This document shows, piece after piece, positions 45,146-54,203 of a stretch of DNA of 64,000 nt. The first letter of the stretch is position 1; each line of letters starts with the position of its first letter. The DNA is taken from the NCBI RefSeq assembly GCF_024345205.1, contig NZ_BROC01000002.1:62001-126000 (forward strand). The letters run 5' to 3'. This DNA comes from Lapidilactobacillus luobeiensis. Its GTDB lineage: Bacteria > Bacillota > Bacilli > Lactobacillales > Lactobacillaceae. Made by a program: the position numbers and the translations under genes. The notes under the pieces were generated by a model. The model did not search any database. It saw only the letters and a program-made list of their open reading frames with translations, and was not told where the DNA came from.

Positions 45146-45778
45146 GTGACGATGGATTTAACGGAAATCAAACGCCGAATGGCCAGCGGGGAGCTTTATC
45201 TTTGTGAAGACCCGCAGCTGCTTGCGGAACAGGCGGTTTGTCTGGACCAGTTGTTTCAATATAATCAGTTACCACCGAGCCGGCGGACTGAAAAAGCCGC
45301 TTTGTTACAACAGATGTTTGCCCATTTTGGTTCAACAAGTTACCTTGAGACCCCTTTTCATGCCAATTGGGGTGGTAAGTATGTAACGGTCGGCGAGCAT
45401 GTCTATGCCAACTTTAATTTGACCTTGGTCGATGATGCTCCGATCACGATCGAAGACTATGTGTTATTGGGGCCCAATGTGGTCCTTTGCTCCGGGACCC
45501 ATCCGATCGACCCTAGTTTACGGCGCGACCAGTTACAATATAACGGGGCGATCCATTTAGGCGAGAATGTCTGGTTAGGCGCCAATACGGTTGTTTTACC
45601 AGGAGTCACGATCGGTGCGAACACGGTGGTCGGCGCAGGTAGCGTGGTAACCAAGGATCTACCTGCTGATGTGGTTGCGGTGGGAAGTCCTTGTCGAGTT
45701 CTGCGGGCGATCACCGCAGCGGATCGGCAGAAATTCCCCGGTACCATCGCTGACACTGAATGTGTTGAGAAACCGTGA
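45146..45778 (+). CDS. maltose/galactoside O-acetyltransferase family protein
   Basis: A 210-residue left-handed beta-helix acyltransferase starting at GTG 45146 (site caggag), with an ATG two codons later. Hexapeptide repeats (GENVWLGANTVVLPGVTIGANTVVGAGSVVTKDL) and the N-terminal Mac domain RMASGELYLCEDPQLLAEQ. The catalytic histidine is in CSGTHPID. Transfers acetyl from acetyl-CoA to a sugar. It follows the transporter genes and may be co-transcribed, although no functional link is obvious. Confidence 0.9.
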   Translation: MTMDLTEIKRRMASGELYLCEDPQLLAEQAVCLDQLFQYNQLPPSRRTEKAALLQQMFAHFGSTSYLETPFHANWGGKYVTVGEHVYANFNLTLVDDAPITIEDYVLLGPNVVLCSGTHPIDPSLRRDQLQYNGAIHLGENVWLGANTVVLPGVTIGANTVVGAGSVVTKDLPADVVAVGSPCRVLRAITAADRQKFPGTIADTECVEKP

Positions 45779-45806
45779 CCCGTTGTGCTGTGCACTTTGA
45801 CCGAAA

Positions 45807-45922
45807 CGTGCTGCGCGAGCCTGCTTGTTGCGCTTAGCTACACAATTGTTCCGGAAGTAAGGTGCACTTCCAAAACAATTGTTAGGCTAATGCTCACAAG
45901 CAACCCGGCTCGCTCCGCACTT
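45807..45922 (-). repeat. rod-like palindromic intergenic element, copy 4
   Basis: Long hairpin GTGC.GCG.GAGCC / GGCTC.C.CCGCAC, TTGT / ACAA, TTAGC / GCTAA, ACAATTGTT / AACAATTGT, GGAAGT / ACTTCC. Same family core in the minus orientation (GAGCATTAGCCTAACAATTG). Between the acetyltransferase and the TPP riboswitch. Confidence 0.85.
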
Positions 45923-45983
45923 TGATTCTTGACAATGGCTGGGAAAACCGTTTTAATAATAAAGTAACTAAAAATCGAATATG

Positions 45984-46125
45984 CCATCACAAAGGGGAGC
46001 TTCAATTAGCTGAGAGTGATTTCGGATCAGACCCTTGAACCTGTTGTGTCAGTACACGCGTAGGAATTGTGATGGAGTGAAAACTCCACTTTGTTGATGG
46101 TCATGTCTCGAAGGAGGAGTTTTTT
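45984..46125 (+). promoter_or_regulatory. TPP riboswitch (THI box) with translational expression platform
   Basis: Aptamer 45984-46075: P1 CCATCACAA / TTGTGATGG enclosing AGGGGAGC, GCTGAGAG, GACCCTTGAACCTG and GTAGGAA, the THI-box landmarks. Downstream, ACTCC (46084-46088) can pair either with GGAGT (46074-46078) or with the ribosome site GGAGGAGT before thiT. Formation of P1 uses the first two G of GGAGT, so thiamine pyrophosphate binding should free ACTCC to block the ribosome site and shut off thiT. Confidence 0.93.
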
Positions 46126-46126
46126 T

Positions 46127-46699
46127 ATGCAACAAAATGAACGGCTCAAAACAATGGTCGAAGGGGCGATCTTTGCTGGCTTAGCAATGGCTTTGACCTA
46201 TGTCCCCCATGATCTGGGTGTTTCTTCGATCCAACTTGCCTATGGGCTGATCCCAATCGCGATTTATTGTTACCGCCGCGGTGTTGTTCCTGGGATGATC
46301 GCTGGCTTGATCTGGGGGCTTTTAGACATGTGGCTGCGTGGTAGTGGTTCCTTGCTCCACCCGATCCAGATCATTTTGGATTATCCTGTCCCCTTTGCGC
46401 TGGCTGGCTTGATCGGTGTAGTCAAACCGCAAGTTGATCGCGCCCTCAAAAATGATCAACGAAAAATGGCGGTGGCTTGGGCCTTTCTAGGCTTTTTGAT
46501 CGGGGATCTCGCTAAATACACCGTTCATTACATTTCTGGCGTTTTCTTCTGGGGGTCATATGCGCCTAAGGGGCAATCAGCTTGGGTCTATTCCTTGGTG
46601 ATCAACGGCGGTAGTTTTATTGCCAACGCGATCCTTGGGTTGGTCGTGATCTGGTTGCTGATCGGGTTGATCCCACAATTGGTTCAGCGTAATCTTTAG
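46127..46699 (+). CDS. thiT: thiamine ECF transporter S component ThiT
   Basis: A 190-residue membrane protein from the ATG at about 46127, directly after the site aaggaggag; an earlier in-frame TTG at 46091 lies inside the riboswitch platform. Six hydrophobic helices with the thiamine-binding region EGAIFAGLAMALTYVP and LLDMWLRGSGSLLHPIQIILDYP. It binds thiamine outside and works with shared EcfT/EcfA subunits encoded elsewhere. Control by the TPP riboswitch supports the assignment. Confidence 0.95.
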   Translation: MQQNERLKTMVEGAIFAGLAMALTYVPHDLGVSSIQLAYGLIPIAIYCYRRGVVPGMIAGLIWGLLDMWLRGSGSLLHPIQIILDYPVPFALAGLIGVVKPQVDRALKNDQRKMAVAWAFLGFLIGDLAKYTVHYISGVFFWGSYAPKGQSAWVYSLVINGGSFIANAILGLVVIWLLIGLIPQLVQRNL

Positions 46700-46758
46700 G
46701 GTCGCTTGATCTAGGGCAGACCGATCGATCGCTATGAGCGGATCATCAGGCATCATCA

Positions 46759-46820
46759 AAAAAACGACTGCTCATTTGCCCGCCATTATGGCTGGCGCGA
46801 TGAGCAGTCGTTTTATTTTT
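46759..46820 (+). terminator. terminator after thiT
   Basis: Perfect 15-bp outer stem AAAACGACTGCTCAT / ATGAGCAGTCGTTTT with an inner GCCAT / ATGGC stem, followed by ATTTTT. A-rich on the other side, so possibly also active for the minus-strand DUF4044 gene. Confidence 0.85.
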
Positions 46821-46929
46821 TCGATCAGGATTGTGGCGCGGCTAAGGGAAAGATCATTGCGCCGGCAAAATATCGCTGACGGCAACCATCGGGACTATTC
46901 TTGAAGAAAAGCGCTCTTAGTTCCAGCGA

Positions 46930-47001
46930 GACAGGCGGGATTCGAATTATACTGCGAAAAAATCGATTTTGCGGTAAAATGAAACCAATGATCCCGCTGG
47001 C
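46930..47001 (-). other. structured sequence downstream of the DUF4044 gene
   Basis: Inverted repeat GCGGGAT / ATCCCGC about 45 bases apart, enclosing a second hairpin ACTGCgAAAA / TTTTGCGGT. It directly follows the stop of the small minus-strand gene. It may be its 3' end structure, but there is no clean terminator T-tract. Confidence 0.4.
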
Positions 47002-47124
47002 CTAAAAGATCCCTAATGAGCTGATCGCACCGAAGACGGCACCGGCAAGTGTAATGATGATCATCAACCAAACAAAAACTTTGGTGATTTTGCTAAACGT
47101 ACTCGTCTTTTTCTTTTCTTTCAA
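47002..47124 (-). CDS. DUF4044 family small membrane protein
   Basis: A 40-residue protein from TTG 47124 (site tggggtg): a basic N terminus (MKEKKKTSTFSKITK) followed by one transmembrane helix (VFVWLMIIITLAGAVFGAIS). This pattern and the position next to mraZ match the DUF4044 family of lactic acid bacteria. Too short for most gene finders. Function unknown. Confidence 0.75.
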   Translation of the reverse strand: MKEKKKTSTFSKITKVFVWLMIIITLAGAVFGAISSLGIF

Positions 47125-47212
47125 ATCGACACCCCATTTGCTAACATATTAACGTTATTCTACCTAAAAACGCTGCAAAATTCAATGACTGTTTATCGAA
47201 AGGACCGCTTTA

Positions 47213-47572
47213 ATGACTGCAAAGCTTGCTATGACCTTAGGCTTGACCCTACCTTGGATCGCCGTTATCCTCGGTTTACTGATAATGATCCTCTTGCGCC
47301 GCTGGGGCGATCATCGTTTGCGCTTTTATTTTTTGTTGCCACCAGTATTGACCATTGCCACGGAATTATTGGCGGAAAGTATCAAGATCCCGCGGACTTG
47401 GGCGTATAGTTTGATCGCTGTATGTACCTGGGCGTTACTTTATGCGGTTTATTTGGTTTATGTTAAAAACGATTTGGTTTTACGCGAATTTTTCAGTAAG
47501 CTCTGGGACTTTTATTTGGTGATCGCCTTGATTTGGTATGGGTTCATTTTGATCTGGGTATCGAGTCATTAA
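47213..47572 (+). CDS. DUF3397 family membrane protein
   Basis: A 119-residue protein with four hydrophobic helices (LTLPWIAVILGLLIMILL, FYFLLPPVLTIATELLA, YSLIAVCTWALLYAVYLVYV, LVIALIWYGFILIWV), starting at ATG 47213 (site gaaagga). DUF3397 genes commonly precede mraZ in lactobacilli, as here. No function known. A terminator follows before the mraZ promoter. Confidence 0.82.
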   Translation: MTAKLAMTLGLTLPWIAVILGLLIMILLRRWGDHRLRFYFLLPPVLTIATELLAESIKIPRTWAYSLIAVCTWALLYAVYLVYVKNDLVLREFFSKLWDFYLVIALIWYGFILIWVSSH

Positions 47573-47651
47573 GCGAGGAATGGCACGGTTTATGAAACCG
47601 GTTTCTGAATAAATTATTAAAAAACGGTTACGAAGTGCCGGATAACTTGCT

Positions 47652-47677
47652 AAGCCCTTGATAATAGGGCTTTTTTT
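47652..47677 (+). terminator. terminator between DUF3397 gene and mraZ
   Basis: Stem AAGCCC(T) / (A)GGGCTT with loop TGATAAT and a run of seven T. Confidence 0.85.
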
Positions 47678-47691
47678 GTGCTCATAAAAAT

Positions 47692-47742
47692 GTGGGGGAT
47701 TGGTGGATCCAGGTGGTTAATAGTGGGGGAATGTGGTAAACT
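47692..47742 (+). promoter_or_regulatory. mraZ promoter with five GTGG repeats (MraZ operator)
   Basis: GTGG occurs at 47692, 47703, 47713, 47723 and 47733, spaced 11, 10, 10 and 10 bases, one per helical turn. The last abuts -10 TAAACT (47737-47742), which has TG one base before it. MraZ is known to bind arrays of short G-rich direct repeats in its own promoter, so these are the likely autoregulatory sites. Confidence 0.75.
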
Positions 47743-47766
47743 TTAAGAAAGATCGGGGGTGAAGCA

Positions 47767-48198
47767 ATGTTGATGGGTGAATTTCATCATAACTTGGATA
47801 CCAAAGGGCGCGTGATCATGCCTGCAAAATTCCGGGCTGAATTAGGCGACGCTTTTGTTTTGACCCGCGGCATGGATGGCTGTCTGTTTGGTTATCCAAT
47901 GGCGAAGTGGCAAATTCTTGAGGCCAAACTGGATCAGTTGCCCCTGACCAAAAAAGACGCTCGCTCGTTTGTCCGCTTTTTCTATGCGGCGGCGACAGAG
48001 CAAGAGTTTGATAAACAAGGTCGGATCAACATTGCTAAACCTCTGCTGGCTTACGCGCAGTTGTCCAAGAATTGTGTGATCGTTGGTGTTTCTGATCGGA
48101 TCGAGATTTGGGACGAAGCGCGTTGGACGACCTTTAATGAACAAGCAAGCGAAAACTTCGATGAGATCTCAGAGAACTTAATGGATTTTGACCTATAA
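47767..48198 (+). CDS. mraZ: transcriptional regulator MraZ
   Basis: A 143-residue protein made of two AbrB-like SpoVT units ([21 protein letters not shown] and [22 protein letters not shown]), standard for MraZ. It forms a ring-shaped oligomer that binds repeated DNA sites before its own gene and controls the division and cell wall cluster. Start ATG 47767 (site gggggtgaa). First gene of the cluster, 29 bases before rsmH. Confidence 0.97.
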   Translation: MLMGEFHHNLDTKGRVIMPAKFRAELGDAFVLTRGMDGCLFGYPMAKWQILEAKLDQLPLTKKDARSFVRFFYAAATEQEFDKQGRINIAKPLLAYAQLSKNCVIVGVSDRIEIWDEARWTTFNEQASENFDEISENLMDFDL

Positions 48199-48227
48199 AA
48201 AAGTCGATCGACAATAGGAGGAAGATC

Positions 48228-49175
48228 GTGTTTAAACATCAAACTGTTTTATTGCGGGAGACCGTCACGGGCGTTGCGCCGCATGATCAAGGCATCTATG
48301 TCGATGCGACTTTTGGTGGTGGTGGTCATACCCGGGAATTGCTGAGTCGGTTTCATGGTGGCCGCGTTTTTGCTTTCGATCAAGACGAAATGGCGCTAGC
48401 AAATGGGCAAGAACTCTTGAAGACAGATCCCACTTTTCAAGAGCCAGAGCGGGTCACCTTGATCCATGCGAATTTTCGGCAAATGCAAGCGGCTCTGGTA
48501 CAGTATGGGATCACTCACGTTGACGGGATCCTCTACGATCTGGGGGTCTCATCACCACAATTAGATTTAGGCCAACGGGGTTTTAGTTACAAACAAACGG
48601 CGCCCTTGGATATGCGGATGGATCAGAGTCAGGAATTGACCGCGGCGATCGTGATCAATCAATGGCCCTATCAGGATCTGGTTCGGGTGATCAGTCGTTA
48701 CGGCGATGAAAAGTTTGCCAAACCGATCGCCCGGGCGATCGAACGTGAGCGGGCATTGGCGCCGATCACCACTACGACTCAATTGGCCGAATTGGTCAAA
48801 AACGCGATCCCTGCGGCTACTCGACGAACAGGTGGCCATCCCGCTAAACGTACTTTTCAGGCGATCCGGATCGCTGTTAATGACGAATTAGGGGCATTGA
48901 CGGATAGCCTTGAGCAGGCGATCGCATTATTGGATCTCCATGGTCGTCTGAGTGTGATCACGTTCCAATCTTTAGAAGATCGCATCGTTAAACAAACCAT
49001 GAAAAAATATGCGGAGGTCGAGTTACCAGCAGGGTTGCCTGTGATCCCACCGGAATTACAGCCAACTTTGAAATTAGTCAATCGGAAACCGATCGTGCCA
49101 CAGCAAGAAGAACTCGCGGCCAATCATCGTGCCCACAGCGCCCGTTTACGGATCGCCGAAAGGGTCCGCTTTTAA
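48228..49175 (+). CDS. rsmH: 16S rRNA (cytosine1402-N4)-methyltransferase RsmH
   Basis: A 315-residue SAM-dependent methyltransferase from GTG 48228 (site taggagga). SAM motif [29 protein letters not shown], and C-terminal [11 protein letters not shown]. Methylates C1402 in the ribosomal P site. Second gene of the cluster. Confidence 0.97.
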   Translation: MFKHQTVLLRETVTGVAPHDQGIYVDATFGGGGHTRELLSRFHGGRVFAFDQDEMALANGQELLKTDPTFQEPERVTLIHANFRQMQAALVQYGITHVDGILYDLGVSSPQLDLGQRGFSYKQTAPLDMRMDQSQELTAAIVINQWPYQDLVRVISRYGDEKFAKPIARAIERERALAPITTTTQLAELVKNAIPAATRRTGGHPAKRTFQAIRIAVNDELGALTDSLEQAIALLDLHGRLSVITFQSLEDRIVKQTMKKYAEVELPAGLPVIPPELQPTLKLVNRKPIVPQQEELAANHRAHSARLRIAERVRF

Positions 49176-49225
49176 AGCGTGAAACTGATCATCTCGTTGA
49201 AATAAAAACATTGGGGTTTTAAAAA

Positions 49226-49597
49226 ATGAATGATAATACAGTTAAAAAATTACAACCAGAAGTAATGCCCAGCGCCACTCCGACCATCGAAACGCCTGTT
49301 AGTGCGCCAGAATCCTCGCACAAAGTTCGTTTCTCGATTTTGGAGCGGTTATTGGCTGTGTGCGCTTGTGCCGCGGTCTTGAGCTTGATGATCTTTCTAG
49401 TCCACACTAGTGTGGGGATCGCTAGCAACCAGCGTCAGTTGCAAGATATCCAAACTAAGATCAGTCAAGTTAAAACCAGCAGTGTTGATCTGCAACAGGA
49501 GATCGGGGAACTGGGGAGTTCTGATCGCTTAGCAGCTTACGCCAAGAAGAATGGGCTGAGCTTCAATGATGCCAATGTTAGGAATATGACCAAATGA
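49226..49597 (+). CDS. ftsL: cell division protein FtsL
   Basis: A 123-residue bitopic protein: Pro/Ser-rich cytoplasmic tail, one transmembrane helix (LLAVCACAAVLSLMIFLV, about 47-64) and a leucine-zipper-like coiled coil outside (NQRQLQDIQTKISQVKTSSVDLQQEIGEL). Typical FtsL, partner of DivIB and DivIC. Overlaps the PBP gene by ATGA. Confidence 0.9.
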   Translation: MNDNTVKKLQPEVMPSATPTIETPVSAPESSHKVRFSILERLLAVCACAAVLSLMIFLVHTSVGIASNQRQLQDIQTKISQVKTSSVDLQQEIGELGSSDRLAAYAKKNGLSFNDANVRNMTK

Positions 49598-51765
49598 GTG
49601 GGCGGGGACAACGACATTCGAATAGTAGGAGAACGAAAAATAATCGAGTGGTGATCGGGTTGGTCTTGATCGCGTTGATGACAGTCGTTCTCCTGCTTTT
49701 TGTTATCCGTTTTGGTTATATTGCTGGTAGTGGGCATGTGGGCCAAGTCGATCTGACGCAGCGCACGCAAAAGAAATATAGTCAAAACCAAGTGATCAAA
49801 GCGCGACGCGGGACGATCTATGATATTAACGGTAATGTCGTTGCGGAAGATTCAAACGTCTACACGATCTACGCGGTCTTAGACCAAAGTCAAGTCACCA
49901 CAGCAGGGCGGCCACTCTACGTCAAGGATAAGGCCAAAACAGCCCAGGTACTCAGTAAATATCTTAAATTGACCACAGAACAATTGCAGCAATATCTAAG
50001 CAAGGACGGTTTTCAAGTTGAATTTGGTTCGGCAGGTCGCAATTTAAGTTTAGACGTGAAACAAAAGATCGAAGCGGAGAAATTGCCGGGGATCGATTTC
50101 ACAGAAACGCCATCACGACTGTATCCCAATGGGACTTTCGCGTCACATATCGTTGGTTTGGCTCAGCTAAAAACGACTACCGACCAAAAAGATAAGCAGA
50201 GCACGCAACAATTGACCGGTCTGATCGGAATCGAAAAATATTTCAATCAGCAATTGACTGGGACCAACGGCCGGCAAGTCGCTAAATTGAATAGTTATGG
50301 TTATCAGTTACCAGGGACTAAGCGGGTCACCAAAAAGGCTCAAGATGGCGCCGATGTTTATTTGACGTTGGACTCGCGGCTACAAAGTTATTTGGAGCAA
50401 TTGATGCAGGATGCTCAAGATAAATACAAACCGACCGAACTCAACGCGATTTTGATGAATGCCAAAACTGGCGAGATCGTTGCTGCCTCACAACGTCCCA
50501 CCTTCAATGCGGCTACAAAACAGGGGTTGACCGCGCAATGGCGGGATAGTCTGGTTGAAGACACCTATGAACCCGGGTCAGTTTTCAAGGTTCTTTTGTT
50601 AGCGGCGGCGATCGATGCTGGCAAATATACGCCGAATGCGACTTATCGCTCAGGCGCGGTCACGGTTGGCGGGGCGACGATCCATGACTGGAATATCAAT
50701 GGGTGGGGCACGATCCCTTACTCACAAGTGATCCCCCGTTCAAGTAACACTGGTGCCGTCCACATCGAGCAATTATTAGGCGCCGATCTGTGGGAGCAAT
50801 ATTTGACGAAGTTCCGCGTCGGTCAAAAAACGGGGATCCTTTTACCGAACGAGGCCAGTGGTAATTTACAAGTCAATACTGCCTTAGACCGGGCAATCAC
50901 TTCTTTTGGTCAGGCTGTCAATGTGACTGCGGTCCAGATGATGACTTATCTCAGCGCGATCGCCAATCAAGGCCAGATGTTACAGCCACAGATCGTTAGC
51001 AAATTGGTTGATAATCAAGGTAAAGTCACGCGCTATCAAAAAAAAGTCTTGGGTACACCGATCAGCGCAGACACGGCAAAACAAGTGATCGCGGCGATGA
51101 AAGAGGTCGTTACCGCAGATTATGGGACCGGTCACGCTTACCAGATCGCTGGGTACGAGAATCAAATCGCGGTCAAAACAGGGACGGCTCAGATCGCCAG
51201 TAGCAAGGGTGGTTACTTGACCGGCAGCAATGATTATATTTACTCGGTAGCGGGGATCGCGCCGGCGGATGATCCAGAATATATTCTTTATGTGACCGCT
51301 AAACAGCCCGATACTACCAAAGCGGCAGCGGAAACGATTTTATCGGAGATCTTCAATCCGCTGATGAAACGCGCGCTGAAATATCGCACCACAAGCGCTG
51401 ATATTGATGAAAATTCGATCACGATGGGCAAGTTGACTGGGATGGCCACCGAAACCGCGATCAAAAACGCTCAGGATCAAGGTCTGACCGTTACTAAAGT
51501 GGGCAATGGTTCGAAGATCGTTCAGCAGTTACCAGTGGCTGGCGCCAAGGTGATCGCCAAGCAACGGGTGGTGCTTCTGACCGAGGGAGCGATGACCATG
51601 CCAAATGTAGTTGGCTGGTCTAAAAATGATGTGTTAAAATTAGCAGAGATAACTGGTGGCGACTTTAAGTTTGCCGGTGATGGTTACGTCACTAGTCAGA
51701 GTCTGAAAGCCGGGGCGGTGATCACCGCCGGCCAACAGATCGTTATCAAATTGGCAGAGCCATAA
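49594..51765 (+). CDS. division transpeptidase PBP2X-type with PASTA domains
   Basis: A 723-residue class B penicillin-binding protein. One transmembrane helix near residues 23-43, a dimerisation domain, and a transpeptidase domain with catalytic Ser329 in EPGSVFK, the SSN motif (RSSNTGAVH) and Lys528-Thr-Gly in VKTGTA. Two C-terminal PASTA domains (about 605-723; TMPNVVGWSKNDVLKLAE in the second). It crosslinks septal peptidoglycan. Start ATG 49594 overlapping ftsL. Equivalent to streptococcal PBP2X / Bacillus PBP2B. Confidence 0.95.
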   Translation: MSGRGQRHSNSRRTKNNRVVIGLVLIALMTVVLLLFVIRFGYIAGSGHVGQVDLTQRTQKKYSQNQVIKARRGTIYDINGNVVAEDSNVYTIYAVLDQSQVTTAGRPLYVKDKAKTAQVLSKYLKLTTEQLQQYLSKDGFQVEFGSAGRNLSLDVKQKIEAEKLPGIDFTETPSRLYPNGTFASHIVGLAQLKTTTDQKDKQSTQQLTGLIGIEKYFNQQLTGTNGRQVAKLNSYGYQLPGTKRVTKKAQDGADVYLTLDSRLQSYLEQLMQDAQDKYKPTELNAILMNAKTGEIVAASQRPTFNAATKQGLTAQWRDSLVEDTYEPGSVFKVLLLAAAIDAGKYTPNATYRSGAVTVGGATIHDWNINGWGTIPYSQVIPRSSNTGAVHIEQLLGADLWEQYLTKFRVGQKTGILLPNEASGNLQVNTALDRAITSFGQAVNVTAVQMMTYLSAIANQGQMLQPQIVSKLVDNQGKVTRYQKKVLGTPISADTAKQVIAAMKEVVTADYGTGHAYQIAGYENQIAVKTGTAQIASSKGGYLTGSNDYIYSVAGIAPADDPEYILYVTAKQPDTTKAAAETILSEIFNPLMKRALKYRTTSADIDENSITMGKLTGMATETAIKNAQDQGLTVTKVGNGSKIVQQLPVAGAKVIAKQRVVLLTEGAMTMPNVVGWSKNDVLKLAEITGGDFKFAGDGYVTSQSLKAGAVITAGQQIVIKLAEP

Positions 51766-51779
51766 TAGGAAGAGAGTAA

Positions 51780-52745
51780 ATGATGATATTTCCATTGCTT
51801 AGCGCGCTCAGTGCATTCGCATTGACCGTCTTGTTCTTACCCATGTTTATTCACTATCAGCGCGATCACGATGAGGGCCAACAAATTCGTGGTGAGGGGC
51901 CGAAATGGCACATGAAGAAAACCGGCACGCCAATTATGGGTGGCTTGGTTTTTCTTAGTGCGATCATTATCGTCGTGTTAGTGGGCGCAGCCATGACCCA
52001 TCAGTTGCAGACGCAAGTTTGGTTATTTGTACTGGTGATCGTGCTTTATGGCGCGATCGGTTTTGCGGACGATGGTATCAAACTGCTAAAAAAGCGGAAC
52101 ATGGGTTTAACGGCCTGGCAGAAATTATTAGCGCAGATCTTGACCGCGATCATTTTCGTTTGGATCTATTTGAGTGATCGGCCAGAACAAGGTCTGGCTT
52201 TTCCCGGGATCGGGGTCAGTCACTCGGTGATCGTCTTTGCGTTATTCGTCGGTGTTTGGCTAGTCGGCTTTTCCAATGCGGTCAACTTAACTGATGGGTT
52301 AGATGGTTTGGTCGGCGGCTTAGGTGTGATTGCTTATTTCACTTATGGACTGATTGCTTTCCATGAAAACCAAATGTCTCTTGGGGTGATCTGTTACGCT
52401 GTGGCGGGCGCGTTAGTTGGTTTTCTTTTGTTCAATCACTTACCGGCACAGATCTTTATGGGTGATGTTGGTTCCTTGGCCTTAGGCGGCGGCTTGGCCG
52501 TGATCTCGATCCTGTTACAGCGACCTTGGTCATTATTGCTGATCGGGCTAGTGTTCGTTTTGGAAACGGCCTCGGTGATCTTGCAAGTCGGTTCCTTTAA
52601 GCTACGCGGCAAACGGATCTTCAAGATGACCCCGATCCATCACCATTTTGAAATGAGTGGCTGGTCTGAGCGCAAGGTCGTTTTGGTGTTTTGGGCCGTC
52701 GGTTTATTAAGCGCCGGTGCTTATTTATTGTTTTTTGTTTTTTAA
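51780..52745 (+). CDS. mraY: phospho-N-acetylmuramoyl-pentapeptide-transferase
   Basis: A 321-residue polytopic membrane enzyme with about ten helices (ATG 51780, followed by a second ATG). Conserved loops GLTAWQKLLAQ, FSNAVNLTDGLDGLVGG, FMGDVGSLALGG and TPIHHHFE carry the catalytic Asp and His residues. Makes lipid I from UDP-MurNAc-pentapeptide and undecaprenyl phosphate. Confidence 0.97.
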   Translation: MMIFPLLSALSAFALTVLFLPMFIHYQRDHDEGQQIRGEGPKWHMKKTGTPIMGGLVFLSAIIIVVLVGAAMTHQLQTQVWLFVLVIVLYGAIGFADDGIKLLKKRNMGLTAWQKLLAQILTAIIFVWIYLSDRPEQGLAFPGIGVSHSVIVFALFVGVWLVGFSNAVNLTDGLDGLVGGLGVIAYFTYGLIAFHENQMSLGVICYAVAGALVGFLLFNHLPAQIFMGDVGSLALGGGLAVISILLQRPWSLLLIGLVFVLETASVILQVGSFKLRGKRIFKMTPIHHHFEMSGWSERKVVLVFWAVGLLSAGAYLLFFVF

Positions 52746-52817
52746 TACGGCAAAGTATGATTTGACCGTTTAGTTTTAGGTAATGATTGAGTTGGAATGA
52801 GAAGGGTCTCGATTAAT

Positions 52818-54203
52818 ATGAAAGAAATCACCACGTATCAAAATAAGAAAATACTTGTTCTAGGTCTGGCCAAAAGCGGACTGCACGCCGCTTTATTGCT
52901 CCACAAATTAGGCGCCTTCGTGACAGTGAACGATCGGCAACCTCTAGATGAAAGTCCCCATGCCCAACAGTTGGTCGAGGCTGGGATCCGGGTCATTTCT
53001 GGTTCTCATCCGGTGGAACTTTTGGATGAGGATTTCAGCTTGATGGTCAAAAATCCCGGGATCCCTTATACGAACCCGATGGTCCAACGAGCTCAGGAAT
53101 TACATTTGCCGATCATTACTGAGCCAGAACTAGCTTATGAGATCTTGTCAGGTGAATTGATCGGGATCACCGGTTCAAACGGGAAGACGACGACAACGAC
53201 TTTGATCGAATTGATGTTGAATCAGGATCAGACGACAACGAAGGCTTTTGTCGCCGGTAATATTGGGATCCCCGCGACAGAAGTGGCCCAGAAGATCACA
53301 CCTGATCAGACGATGGTTACAGAATTGTCCAGCTTTCAACTTTTAGGGATCACCTCGTTACGCCCACATATCGCTGTCTTGACTAATATTTACGAGGCCC
53401 ATTTAGATTATCATGGCAATCGGCATAATTACGTGGAAGCTAAAATGAATCTGATCAAAAATCAGACTGCTACTGATTATTTTGTTGTCAATTGGGACAG
53501 TAATGAATGGCAACGACTTAGCCAACGGACCAAGGGACAAGTGGTTCCTTTCTCGCGGTTAGGTAAAAGCAAGGCCGGGAGCTATGTTCAAGATGGGCAG
53601 ATCTATTTCCGCGGGGAAGTGATCTGTCCAGTAGCGATCATCAAGATCCCGGGACAACACAATGTTGAAAACGCGTTAGCGGCGGTCGCAGTCGCTAAAC
53701 TAAAAGGGGTCAGCAATCAGGCGATCCGAGAGGTGTTACGTACTTTCGCCGGCGTTAGACATCGGATCCAATTTGTTGAGGAATGGCAAGGTCGGCGTTT
53801 CTATAATGATTCTAAGGCGACTAATATCGAAGCGACCACGGTGGCCTTACAAAGCTTTGACCAACCCTTGGTCTTGATCGCTGGCGGCCTGGATCGTGGT
53901 TTCACCTTTGAAGCGTTAGCGCCATTGATGCGTCAGCATGTGCGGGCGTTGGTTCTTTATGGAAAAACGTCTGATTTGATGAAGGCCGCTGGTACGGCAG
54001 CGGGGATCAAAGAGATCGTGCAAGTGTCTGATCTGGTCGCGGCCACTAAACAGGCTGTGGCGTTATCACGACCTAATGAAGTGGTTTTGTTATCGCCAGC
54101 AGCAGCTAGCTGGGATCAGTTCAAGACTTTTGAGCAACGCGGCGATCTTTTCATTAAGACTGTGACGCAACTTACCGGAAAAACAGAGGAGACAGAAGCA
54201 TGA
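52818..54203 (+). CDS. murD: UDP-N-acetylmuramoylalanine--D-glutamate ligase
   Basis: A 461-residue Mur ligase. ATG 52818 gives the usual N terminus MKEITTYQNKKILVLGLAKSG; an in-frame ATG at 52797 has no better site. ATP loop GITGSNGKTTTTT, VTELSSFQL, and C-terminal YNDSKATN and AGGLDRGFTF. Adds D-glutamate in the cytoplasm. Overlaps murG by four bases. Confidence 0.96.
   Translation: MKEITTYQNKKILVLGLAKSGLHAALLLHKLGAFVTVNDRQPLDESPHAQQLVEAGIRVISGSHPVELLDEDFSLMVKNPGIPYTNPMVQRAQELHLPIITEPELAYEILSGELIGITGSNGKTTTTTLIELMLNQDQTTTKAFVAGNIGIPATEVAQKITPDQTMVTELSSFQLLGITSLRPHIAVLTNIYEAHLDYHGNRHNYVEAKMNLIKNQTATDYFVVNWDSNEWQRLSQRTKGQVVPFSRLGKSKAGSYVQDGQIYFRGEVICPVAIIKIPGQHNVENALAAVAVAKLKGVSNQAIREVLRTFAGVRHRIQFVEEWQGRRFYNDSKATNIEATTVALQSFDQPLVLIAGGLDRGFTFEALAPLMRQHVRALVLYGKTSDLMKAAGTAAGIKEIVQVSDLVAATKQAVALSRPNEVVLLSPAAASWDQFKTFEQRGDLFIKTVTQLTGKTEETEA

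Noticed and set aside
47185-47409. Open frame overlapping the DUF3397 gene in another frame
   Set aside because: Shadow of the membrane protein gene, basic and without motif.
47590-47650. GGCAC...GTGCC inverted repeat after the DUF3397 gene
   Set aside because: Only five base pairs with a long loop; it does not match the 115-nt element family.
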